NCBI GenBank assembly: GCA_963642245.1
Contig: CAVIFY010000013.1
Span: 1 to 44,014, forward strand
Length of the DNA stretch: 44,014 nt
From: CAG-217 sp963642245
GTDB lineage: Bacteria; Bacillota; Clostridia; Oscillospirales; Acutalibacteraceae
Reading direction: 5' to 3'
Part shown: positions 25,799 to 31,785 of the stretch, piece after piece
Layout of the letters: every line of letters begins with the position of its first letter
Numbering within the stretch: the first letter of the stretch is position 1
Made by a program: the position numbers and the translations under genes
The notes under the pieces: generated by a model
The model's database searches: none
Told to the model about the DNA's origin: nothing
The model's input: the letters and a program-made list of their open reading frames with translations, nothing else

Positions 25799-27619
25799 TC
25801 AATCCGCGTCGCTGCGCTGTTTTTTGCGATAAGCGGCGGCTGCCAGCCAGGCAGCGGCAGTGCCCATCAGCAACGCCAGGGCGGCGGCGTCCGTGCGCCC
25901 GGTGGCCGGGCTCTTGGTCTTGTCGGACCGGGTAGTCGTCGGCTTCTTTGTGGTTTCCTCGGTCGTGTTTTTCTTGGTGGTCGTGGGGGTGACCGGGGTA
26001 GGCTCCGGGTCAGGCTCCGGCGTGGGGTCCGGGTCCGGATCGGGCTTGGGCAGCTGCTGAAGAATGGTGTCTGCCTTGGCGATCTCTTCGGTGCCGTCGT
26101 TATTGGTGTAGCACTTGCCGCAGTCCGGGCAGGTGTAATAGGCAATGTTGCCCGGTGCCTCTGTGGTGGGCGCCTTGGCCTCTACATACACCAGTTCGTT
26201 GTGGGCAATGGGGTCAATGTCTCCATAAGGCTGGCCGCAGTCGTCACAAATGGCGGGAGACACGCAGGTGGGATAACCGCCGTGGTGGCCGGTGGCGTCT
26301 ATCGCTGTAATATCCGTGCGGTTGCCGCAGCGGGTGCAGTGGTGGGATTTTTCGCCCGGCTCCGTGCAGGTGGCCGCCTGGTCTACAACAAAGGCGCTGT
26401 TGTCCGGGTCGTGGCTGCCGTAGTAGTCGTTGCAGATGTTGGAGAGCACCGTAGCGGTGGGCACACCGGCAATCTGCGTTTCGGGCATATCGCTATCCGT
26501 AATGGCAGGCTCCAATTTTTCATTTTTGGTCTTGTCGTAGGAGCAGCCGCTAAAGGTGCCGCTGCTGTTCCCGCCGGCAAATCCGGCCAATCGGTCGGCG
26601 TTATGGTCTGCCGTCACCTTGCCCGCTGCGTGGCAGGCAGTGATGGTGCTGTCCATATTGTAGCCCACAAAGCCGCCGGTGCGCAGTTCCGTATAATCTA
26701 ACGAGGTGTGGGTGTCGCCGTAGCTGACGCTGTTTTTGATCTGGCAGCTGTCCTCCACATAACCGGCAAAACCGCCTACATTCCAGTTGCTGGCGGACAC
26801 ATTGCCGTAGGCAGCGCATTTGTCCACTTTGCTTTTATAAAACAGAACGCCTGCATAGCCGCCCAGGCACCAGCTGCCGCTGACTTTGCCCTTGGCTACG
26901 CAATTCTTGTGGGTGCCGTTAAAATCCTCGCCGATAAAGCCGCCTGCCCGGGGACCGCCGTTCACTTCCACATCGGCGGTGCAGTCGGCAAAGGTGGCGT
27001 AGCTGGCATTGCCCACCAGCCCGCCTGCGCGGCAGTTGCTCTCGATCTTGCCCTTGGCGTGGCAGTTGGTAATGGTAATGCTGCCGCCATAGGCCAGGTG
27101 GGCGCAGCCGATGAGAATACCGGCAGCGTCCGCACTGTTATCGTCGGACCGGGTCTTTACATATCCGTCCACCGTCAGGTTCTTCAGCTCCTTGCCGCCA
27201 AAGTGGCCAAACAGACCGGCACTCCATTCCTTTTCGCTTTCGTCTGCATATAAACCGGTAATGCTGTGGCCGTCGCCGTCAAAATAGGCGTTAAAGTTGT
27301 GGAACGACTGGTCGGAGCTGCCCCGACCGATGGGCTCCCAGCGGTGGGCGGATAAGTCCAGATCGTGGGTGAGTTTGTAGTATTTGTTCACATGGCTCTG
27401 ATTGGTGGTGCCGTTGTTCACCGTCTTGGCCAGCAGAGCCAGCTGCTGGGGTGTGGCGATCTGGTACGGCGCGCTTTTGCTGCCGTCGCCGCCGTCGTAT
27501 TGGTCGGCTGCATAGTCTGTCCAAATGCCGTTTGGTGCTGTGTCCGCCGCAAAGGCCACCGGTACGGTGCCCAGTAGCAGCGCTGCCGTCAGCAGTAGGG
27601 TGAGGATCGTCTTTTTCAT
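25799..27619 (-). CDS. Sortase-anchored surface protein with GLUG-type repeats
   Basis: A 606-residue exported protein. The signal peptide MKKTILTLLLTAALLLGTVPVAFA ends at about residue 24. The next ~370 residues open with DGGDGSKSAPYQIATPQQLALLAKTVNNG and DLDLSAHRWEPIG, the same module as in the S8 protease, and continue with GLUG-like repeats (AGGLVGNASYATFADCTADVEV and similar). Then come several CxxC pairs (HHCTRCG, ICDDCG, YTCPDCGKCY) that may bind metal. A Pro/Asp/Glu then Thr/Lys-rich stretch could span the wall. The tail SPATG (570-574), a hydrophobic segment and RKKQR form a sortase signal of the (S/P)PxTG type. The ATG at 27619 has AAAGGGGC upstream. A sortase gene is not in the window. 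The ligand is unknown. Confidence 0.85.
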   Translation of the reverse strand: MKKTILTLLLTAALLLGTVPVAFAADTAPNGIWTDYAADQYDGGDGSKSAPYQIATPQQLALLAKTVNNGTTNQSHVNKYYKLTHDLDLSAHRWEPIGRGSSDQSFHNFNAYFDGDGHSITGLYADESEKEWSAGLFGHFGGKELKNLTVDGYVKTRSDDNSADAAGILIGCAHLAYGGSITITNCHAKGKIESNCRAGGLVGNASYATFADCTADVEVNGGPRAGGFIGEDFNGTHKNCVAKGKVSGSWCLGGYAGVLFYKSKVDKCAAYGNVSASNWNVGGFAGYVEDSCQIKNSVSYGDTHTSLDYTELRTGGFVGYNMDSTITACHAAGKVTADHNADRLAGFAGGNSSGTFSGCSYDKTKNEKLEPAITDSDMPETQIAGVPTATVLSNICNDYYGSHDPDNSAFVVDQAATCTEPGEKSHHCTRCGNRTDITAIDATGHHGGYPTCVSPAICDDCGQPYGDIDPIAHNELVYVEAKAPTTEAPGNIAYYTCPDCGKCYTNNDGTEEIAKADTILQQLPKPDPDPDPTPEPDPEPTPVTPTTTKKNTTEETTKKPTTTRSDKTKSPATGRTDAAALALLMGTAAAWLAAAAYRKKQRSDAD

Positions 27620-27689
27620 TGCAAATGCCCCTTTGTTTCGTGATCGTCGTGCGCTTAGTGCACGAAAACTGTATGTTCGTTCACCTAAG

Positions 27690-27718
27690 AGTCTATGCAA
27701 TTTTGCCCTATAAATCAA
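27690..27718 (-). promoter_or_regulatory. Probable promoter for the sortase-anchored protein gene
   Basis: On the minus strand TTGATT (27713-27718), a 17-base spacer and TAGACT (27690-27695). Both boxes are imperfect, as expected for a promoter needing an activator. The leader to the ATG is about 64 bases and contains an inverted repeat, TTTCGTG / CACGAAA, near 27638-27668. Confidence 0.4.
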
Positions 27719-27726
27719 TACTTTGT

Positions 27727-27757
27727 GCACAAGCGGTTCATTTTTGGCACAAGCGGT
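27727..27757. repeat. Two 11-bp direct repeats, 20 bases apart, just upstream of the -35
   Basis: GCACAAGCGGT occurs at 27727-27737 and 27747-27757 (ACCGCTTGTGC when read toward the surface-protein gene). The pair sits about eight bases upstream of the proposed -35, a typical place for an activator bound on one DNA face. Confidence 0.6.
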
Positions 27758-27789
27758 CAAATTTTCCACACCCTGTGCCCAAAACTGAC

Positions 27790-27826
27790 AAAAAATCCCC
27801 ACCTTGCACCGGGCAAAGCGAGGATT
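27790..27826 (-). terminator. Rho-independent terminator after the HEPN-like gene
   Basis: On the minus strand AATCCTCGC pairs with GGTGGGGATT (two G-T pairs), followed by six T bases. It lies just after the stop at 27839. Confidence 0.7.
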
Positions 27827-27838
27827 GATTTTGATAGA

Positions 27839-28324
27839 TTATAATAGGTCAAGGCTGCCTTGAAATATAAACAGCAGAATGGCAAGCAGAATGAGAATAA
27901 GGCCGATGGTGATCCCACCGTATAGCATGATTTGGGAGAGATGGGACGACCGGGAGGGGCGGTCTTGCTGTTTGGACGGCGTGCCGTCTTGCGCCGATTT
28001 TACGGCCGTGCGTACGCCGGTTCGTTCTCTGTACACGGCCAGCGGATCCTTTCGGCGTATGATCCGGTCATAAAAAGCATTCAGCCACCGGGTATCAGCC
28101 GGTGTGCACAATTCTTCTTCTGTGCAGTCCGGTTCGTGTACGATCTTATTCCTGACCCAGCGATAGTGCTTTAGCTGCTTTAGGTCATGCGCCCAGTCGG
28201 GCACAATGCGTGCCCCGCGGGGACAGTTGACCATATCGTCAATATAGGCGGAAATACCGTGCGCTGTGCCATACATATCACTGCACAGCTTTTCCAGCCG
28301 CTTGTATGCGTTCATAAATTCCAT
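27839..28324 (-). CDS. Small HEPN-like protein with a C-terminal membrane anchor
   Basis: A 161-residue protein. The first ~100 residues are helical and contain YRWVRNKIVHEP, where Arg58 and His63 make an Rx4H motif with Asn59 after the Arg, the pattern used by HEPN-fold ribonucleases and related proteins. A polar linker (residues ~105-130) leads to one hydrophobic segment, IMLYGGITIGLILILLAILLFIF, near the C-terminus, giving a tail-anchored topology with the domain in the cytoplasm. The first ATG is preceded by GGTGAG. It lies 38 bases after the gene at 28363-29085 and is probably co-transcribed. The HEPN assignment is from motif only and the motif is short, so RNase activity is a hypothesis. 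Confidence 0.6.
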   Translation of the reverse strand: MEFMNAYKRLEKLCSDMYGTAHGISAYIDDMVNCPRGARIVPDWAHDLKQLKHYRWVRNKIVHEPDCTEEELCTPADTRWLNAFYDRIIRRKDPLAVYRERTGVRTAVKSAQDGTPSKQQDRPSRSSHLSQIMLYGGITIGLILILLAILLFIFQGSLDLL

Positions 28325-28362
28325 AATCTCACCGGCGCTTTGCGATCATGCGTTACCAAGTA

Positions 28363-29085
28363 TTAGATCGAGTTGAGTAAGTGCTTAAATATTTTTGCAA
28401 TAATTCTTTTGCTTCCTTTGGCATCTTTATCTTTTAAAATCTCATTTGCAACATGCTCTACTTGGTCGTAATCGCATCGATCGTCTATATTTGTACTCAG
28501 CAGTTCATTCGCGTGATCAATGGCTTTGTTGAATTTTTTTATGGATTTTATGGACGGAACGGTTCCCAGGAAGAACAGGGCGATCACAGCGATTAAAAGA
28601 CCCAGTTCAAAATGAAAGCAAGAATAGATCAGTCCGGCGATGACTAAGGGCAAACCTGACAAGAAGATCATTTGCAACAGCGTGTGCTTCCGTTTACAAT
28701 TTTTCCGGTTATCCGAATGTTTGTATTCCTCTTGCTGTACTTTTTCAGGCGTAGTTGTGCGTACAGAAGATAATTTTAACGAGTCATTTTCTCTGTAATT
28801 ATTATCAATGATCTCCAGTCGGCAATTTTCACTTGTTTTGACAACGCATCTATAATCAAAGTAGACGGTGCTGCGTGCGTCCGTATTCATTGCATCTGTC
28901 AAAAGAACGCTTAGCCATTTTACGCTGACTTTATCCGGCTTATCAACGGAGATCTCCATCGGAATATCGCCACCCGGCACTTCAACGGTAATGCAGTCGT
29001 TCTTTTTTACATAATAAGTATTGCCGTCCAACACGATCACCAAATTATGCGAGATCGTATTGTTTTTTAGCTCTAATTTTGCCAT
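28363..29085 (-). CDS. Unknown AT-rich gene: beta-domain protein with two membrane segments
   Basis: A 240-residue protein I do not recognise. Residues 1-100 are beta-rich (NLVIVLDGNTYYVKKNDCITVEVPGGDIPMEISV), loosely resembling a PEGA-type or similar small beta fold. Two adjacent hydrophobic segments follow (MIFLSGLPLVIAGLIYSCF and LGLLIAVIALFFLGTVP), with a charged ~60-residue cytoplasmic tail. There is no cleavable signal peptide. Base composition is clearly more AT-rich than in the flanking genes, which may mean recent acquisition. GGTGAAAA precedes the ATG. A good promoter (29135-29163) and a direct repeat at the transcription start suggest its own regulation. It may act with the HEPN-like gene downstream. 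Confidence 0.7.
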   Translation of the reverse strand: MAKLELKNNTISHNLVIVLDGNTYYVKKNDCITVEVPGGDIPMEISVDKPDKVSVKWLSVLLTDAMNTDARSTVYFDYRCVVKTSENCRLEIIDNNYRENDSLKLSSVRTTTPEKVQQEEYKHSDNRKNCKRKHTLLQMIFLSGLPLVIAGLIYSCFHFELGLLIAVIALFFLGTVPSIKSIKKFNKAIDHANELLSTNIDDRCDYDQVEHVANEILKDKDAKGSKRIIAKIFKHLLNSI

Positions 29086-29109
29086 TTTTTCACCAGTATC
29101 CCCATTCGC

Positions 29110-29129
29110 TTATTTCAAAGTTATTTCAA
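29110..29129. repeat. 9-bp direct repeat with an 11-base period at the transcription start
   Basis: TTATTTCAA occurs at 29110-29118 and 29121-29129. The expected start site for the minus-strand promoter is near 29128, so a protein bound here would block transcription. Confidence 0.5.
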
Positions 29130-29134
29130 CCCCA

Positions 29135-29163
29135 ATTATACAGTATTGTATATTGCTTTTCAA
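29135..29163 (-). promoter_or_regulatory. Promoter for the unknown AT-rich gene
   Basis: On the minus strand TTGAAA (29158-29163), a 17-base spacer and a perfect TATAAT (29135-29140), about 50 bases before the start codon. Confidence 0.7.
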
Positions 29164-29202
29164 GTTCTTTGGCTGATCGATCGGCAAAATTCGGAACCGC
29201 GC

Positions 29203-29239
29203 AAAAAGAAAGCCCGGCAAGCTTGGTGGCAGCCGGGCT
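29203..29239 (-). terminator. Rho-independent terminator of tRNA-Ser
   Basis: On the minus strand AGCCCGGC pairs with GCCGGGCT, followed by TTCTTTTTG, three bases after the encoded CCA end of the tRNA. Confidence 0.8.
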
Positions 29240-29241
29240 GT

Positions 29242-29332
29242 TGGCGGAGTGGGTGGGATTTGAACCCACGGGCGAACGAATCGCACGATGGATTTCGAGT
29301 CCATGCCGTTATGACCTCTTCGGTACCACTCC
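29242..29332 (-). tRNA. tRNA-Ser, anticodon CGA
   Basis: Read on the minus strand, the acceptor stem GGAGTGG / CCACTCC is perfect, with discriminator G as usual for serine and the CCA end encoded. The anticodon arm is ATGGA-CTCGAAA-TCCAT, putting CGA at positions 34-36, so it reads UCG. A long variable arm with a GCGA / TCGC stem and the T arm GTGGG-TTCAAAT-CCCAC complete a class II tRNA. It has its own promoter (29353-29381) and terminator (29203-29239). A CGA isoacceptor dedicated to UCG fits a GC-rich genome. Confidence 0.95.
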
Positions 29333-29352
29333 GTATTTTGTTTTGCTGTACA

Positions 29353-29381
29353 ATAGTAGCATTCCGGGGCGGATTTGTCAA
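29353..29381 (-). promoter_or_regulatory. Promoter for tRNA-Ser
   Basis: On the minus strand a consensus TTGACA (29376-29381), a 17-base spacer and TACTAT (29353-29358), about 20 bases before the 5' end of the tRNA. Confidence 0.75.
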
Positions 29382-29466
29382 TTCTCTTTTGTGCAAAATA
29401 GGCGCATTTTTCTGCATTTGGCGGCGGAATTTTGGCGGTATGTCCGTGTGCGGGGGCGGAGAGCGG

Positions 29467-29495
29467 TTGCGCCGGGGGCGCGGGTATGGTAAAAT
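29467..29495 (+). promoter_or_regulatory. Promoter for hisH-hisF
   Basis: TTGCGC at 29467-29472, a 17-base spacer and TAAAAT at 29490-29495, with the hisH start 30 bases on. GCGCC-GGG-GGCGC at 29469-29481 is an inverted repeat over the -35 and spacer, like that at the rlmB promoter. Confidence 0.6.
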
Positions 29496-29524
29496 AGAAG
29501 CAGTTTTAGATGGGAGCGCAAGGT

Positions 29525-30139
29525 ATGATCGCAATTATTGACTACGGCGCCGGGAATTTGTCCAGCGTGCAAAAGGCGCTGAACTTTCTGGGTGCAGACA
29601 ATCGCATTACCGCCGATCCGGCGGAGATCTTGGCGGCGGACCGGGTGATCCTGCCCGGGGTAGGGGCCTTTGGCGACGCTATGGCTGCCATGCGCAGCCG
29701 AGGACTGGTAGACACGGTGCGGGCGGCCGCAGACGGCAGTCGGCCGTTTTTGGGCATTTGCCTGGGGCTGCAACTGCTGTTTGCCGAGAGCGAGGAAAGC
29801 CCCGGCGTTGAGGGCCTGGGGATCTTTGACGGGCGTATTCGCCGCATTCCCGGCGGGGCGGGGCTGAAGGTGCCCCATATCGGCTGGAACGATGTGCAGC
29901 TGACCCAAACGGACGGCATTTTTCGCGGTATTGCCCAGAACAGCTACTTCTACTTTGTTCATTCCTTTTATTTGGACGGTGCCAAGCCGGAGGAGGTGGC
30001 CGGTGTGACCCGGTACGGCGTGCCCATTCAGTGCGCGGTACAGCGGGGCCAGGTGGCTGCCACCCAGTTCCATCCGGAAAAGAGCGGCGCAGCGGGCTTG
30101 CAGCTGCTGAAGAATTTTATCGGCGGGGAGGAAGAATAA
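29525..30139 (+). CDS. hisH: Imidazole glycerol phosphate synthase, glutaminase subunit HisH
   Basis: A 204-residue class I glutamine amidotransferase that releases ammonia for HisF in histidine synthesis. The nucleophile Cys79 is in FLGICLGLQLLF, with the His/Glu pair in QFHPEKS near the C-terminus and the start MIAIIDYGAGNLSSVQKAL typical of HisH. The ATG at 29525 was chosen because the family text begins there and GGGAG lies eight bases upstream; an in-frame ATG at 29510 lies before that site. The hisF start follows the stop after one base. No other his genes are in the window, so this pair is separated from at least its immediate pathway neighbours. Confidence 0.95.
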   Translation: MIAIIDYGAGNLSSVQKALNFLGADNRITADPAEILAADRVILPGVGAFGDAMAAMRSRGLVDTVRAAADGSRPFLGICLGLQLLFAESEESPGVEGLGIFDGRIRRIPGGAGLKVPHIGWNDVQLTQTDGIFRGIAQNSYFYFVHSFYLDGAKPEEVAGVTRYGVPIQCAVQRGQVAATQFHPEKSGAAGLQLLKNFIGGEEE

Positions 30140-30140
30140 G

Positions 30141-30896
30141 ATGTATGCAAAGCGAATTATTCCCTGCCTGGATGTAAAGAACGGCCGGGTGGTCAAGGGC
30201 GTGTCTTTTGTAGACCTGGTAGACGCCGGGGACCCGGTGGCCTGCGCGGCGGCTTATGACGCCCAGGGAGCGGACGAGCTGGTGCTGCTGGATATTACCG
30301 CCACCCACGAGGGGCGGGGCACCATGACGGAGATCGTGCGCCGGGTGGCGGAGACGGTGTTCATTCCCTTTACCGTTGGCGGCGGCATTGCCAGCGTGGA
30401 GGATTTTACCCGGCTGCTGCGTGCCGGGGCGGACAAGATCTCTGTGAATTCCGCCGCGGTGCGGGACCCGGAGCTGATCAGCAAGGCCTCGGCCAAGTTT
30501 GGCGCCCAGTGCGTGGTGTGCGCCATTGACGCCAAGCGCCGGGACCAGGGCTGGGAAGTGTACTTGAACGGCGGGCGGATCCCCACCGGGCTGGACGCAG
30601 TGGCCTGGGCCAAAGAGGCGGAGCGCCGGGGCGCGGGAGAAATTCTCCTGACCTCCATGGACTGCGACGGTCAAAAGACCGGCTACGACCTGGAGCTGAC
30701 CCGGGCGGTCAGTGAGGCGGTGGGCGTGCCGGTGATCGCCAGCGGCGGCGCAGGCAAGGCGGAGCACTTCTTAGACGCCTTTACCGACGGCAAGGCGGAC
30801 GCGGTGCTGGCTGCCAGCCTTTTCCACTTTAACGAACTGCCGATCCCGGAGCTGAAGGCGTATTTGAACGCCCAGGGCGTGCCGGTGCGGTTATAA
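30141..30896 (+). CDS. hisF: Imidazole glycerol phosphate synthase, cyclase subunit HisF
   Basis: A 251-residue TIM barrel that uses ammonia from HisH to form imidazole glycerol phosphate and AICAR. The catalytic Asp is in IIPCLDVKNGRVVKG. Phosphate-binding loops are FTVGGGIASVEDF and VIASGGAGKAEHF, and the second catalytic Asp region is LLTSMDCDGQKTGYD. GGGGAGGAAG precedes the ATG. It is coupled with hisH and followed by a terminator. AICAR made here feeds the late purine pathway, but nothing suggests a direct link with the purine salvage block upstream. Motifs are intact throughout. Confidence 0.97.
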   Translation: MYAKRIIPCLDVKNGRVVKGVSFVDLVDAGDPVACAAAYDAQGADELVLLDITATHEGRGTMTEIVRRVAETVFIPFTVGGGIASVEDFTRLLRAGADKISVNSAAVRDPELISKASAKFGAQCVVCAIDAKRRDQGWEVYLNGGRIPTGLDAVAWAKEAERRGAGEILLTSMDCDGQKTGYDLELTRAVSEAVGVPVIASGGAGKAEHFLDAFTDGKADAVLAASLFHFNELPIPELKAYLNAQGVPVRL

Positions 30897-30909
30897 AGAA
30901 AATACAGTC

Positions 30910-30945
30910 CGGGCGTGCGCTTTGCAGAGTGCACGCCCGCTTTTT
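30910..30945 (+). terminator. Rho-independent terminator after hisF
   Basis: A 9-bp stem, CGGGCGTGC / GCACGCCCG, with a 12-base loop and five T bases. It lies 14 bases after hisF. Confidence 0.85.
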
Positions 30946-30950
30946 GCCTG

Positions 30951-30979
30951 TTGCGCCCCGGGCGCAAAAATGGTACAAT
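30951..30979 (+). promoter_or_regulatory. Promoter for rlmB with an overlapping palindrome
   Basis: TTGCGC at 30951-30956, a 17-base spacer and TACAAT at 30974-30979. The 17-base stretch at 30951-30967 is a perfect palindrome around one central base (TTGCGCCC / GGGCGCAA), a possible operator. Confidence 0.6.
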
Positions 30980-31013
30980 GTTTGTAGAAAAACAGCGAGA
31001 ACGGAGAGACAAA

Positions 31014-31781
31014 ATGGCAACGGAGACAGAACGAACAACAGACGGTCTGGTGATCGGGCGCAACGCAGTGGCAGAACTGCTGGCCAGTGGCCGCGAGATC
31101 GAGCATGTGCTGGTGGCAAACGGCGAGCACACCGGCTCCATTGTGCCCCTGGTGGCGAAATGCAAAAAGCAGGGCGTGGTGGTGAAGTATGTGGACCGGC
31201 GCAAGCTGGACGCCATGTGTGACCACGCCAATCATCAGGGCATTGCGGCGGTGGCGTCCGCCCACGATTATGTGCCGCTGGAGACCATCCTGGACCGGGC
31301 GGAAGAAAAGGGCGAGGCGCCTTTTTTGGTGCTGTGTGACGGGATCGAAGACGGCCACAATTTGGGGGCCATTATCCGCTCGGCGGAGGCGGGCGGCGCC
31401 CACGGGGTGGTGATCCCCAAGCGGCGCAGCGTGGGGCTGAACTACACGGTGGCCAAGACCGCCTGCGGCGCACTGGAGTACCTGCCGGTGGCCCGGGTCA
31501 GCAACCTGAACCAGACCATTGAACTGCTGAAAAAGCGGGGCATTTGGGTGTATGCGGCGGATATGGATGGCGCGCCCTGGTGCCAAACGAATTTTGACGG
31601 CGGTGTGGCGCTGGTGATCGGCAGCGAGGGCAGCGGCGTCAGCCCCCTGTTGAAGAAGAACTGCGACGCAGTGGTCAGCCTGCCCATGCGGGGCAAGGTC
31701 AACTCTCTGAACGCCTCTGTGGCGGCAGGCATTTTGATATATGAAGTGACCCGGCAGCGCCTGGGGCTGAATGGAAAGTGA
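31014..31781 (+). CDS. rlmB: 23S rRNA (guanosine-2'-O)-methyltransferase RlmB-like, SpoU/TrmH family
   Basis: A 255-residue SpoU-class methyltransferase. The N-terminal substrate-binding domain is GLVIGRNAVAELLASGREIEHVLVA. The trefoil-knot catalytic domain has motif 1 DGIEDGHNLGAIIRSAEAGGAHGVVIPKRRS, motif 2 ALVIGSEGSGVS and motif 3 SLPMRGKVNSLNASVAAGILIYE. This is the expected set for transfer of a methyl group from SAM to ribose 2'-OH, probably G2251 of 23S rRNA. The ATG at 31014 follows ACGGAGAG, and the promoter lies at 30951-30979. Four bases separate its stop from the P-type ATPase-like gene, so the two are co-transcribed. The exact target nucleotide is inferred from family. Confidence 0.92.
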   Translation: MATETERTTDGLVIGRNAVAELLASGREIEHVLVANGEHTGSIVPLVAKCKKQGVVVKYVDRRKLDAMCDHANHQGIAAVASAHDYVPLETILDRAEEKGEAPFLVLCDGIEDGHNLGAIIRSAEAGGAHGVVIPKRRSVGLNYTVAKTACGALEYLPVARVSNLNQTIELLKKRGIWVYAADMDGAPWCQTNFDGGVALVIGSEGSGVSPLLKKNCDAVVSLPMRGKVNSLNASVAAGILIYEVTRQRLGLNGK

Positions 31782-31785
31782 GCGT

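Noticed and set aside
29242..29332. tRNA-Ser as an integration (att) site for an island covering 27839-29085
   Set aside because: The AT-rich neighbour fits, but no duplicate of the tRNA 3' end and no integrase were found in the window. The tRNA also has its own terminator.
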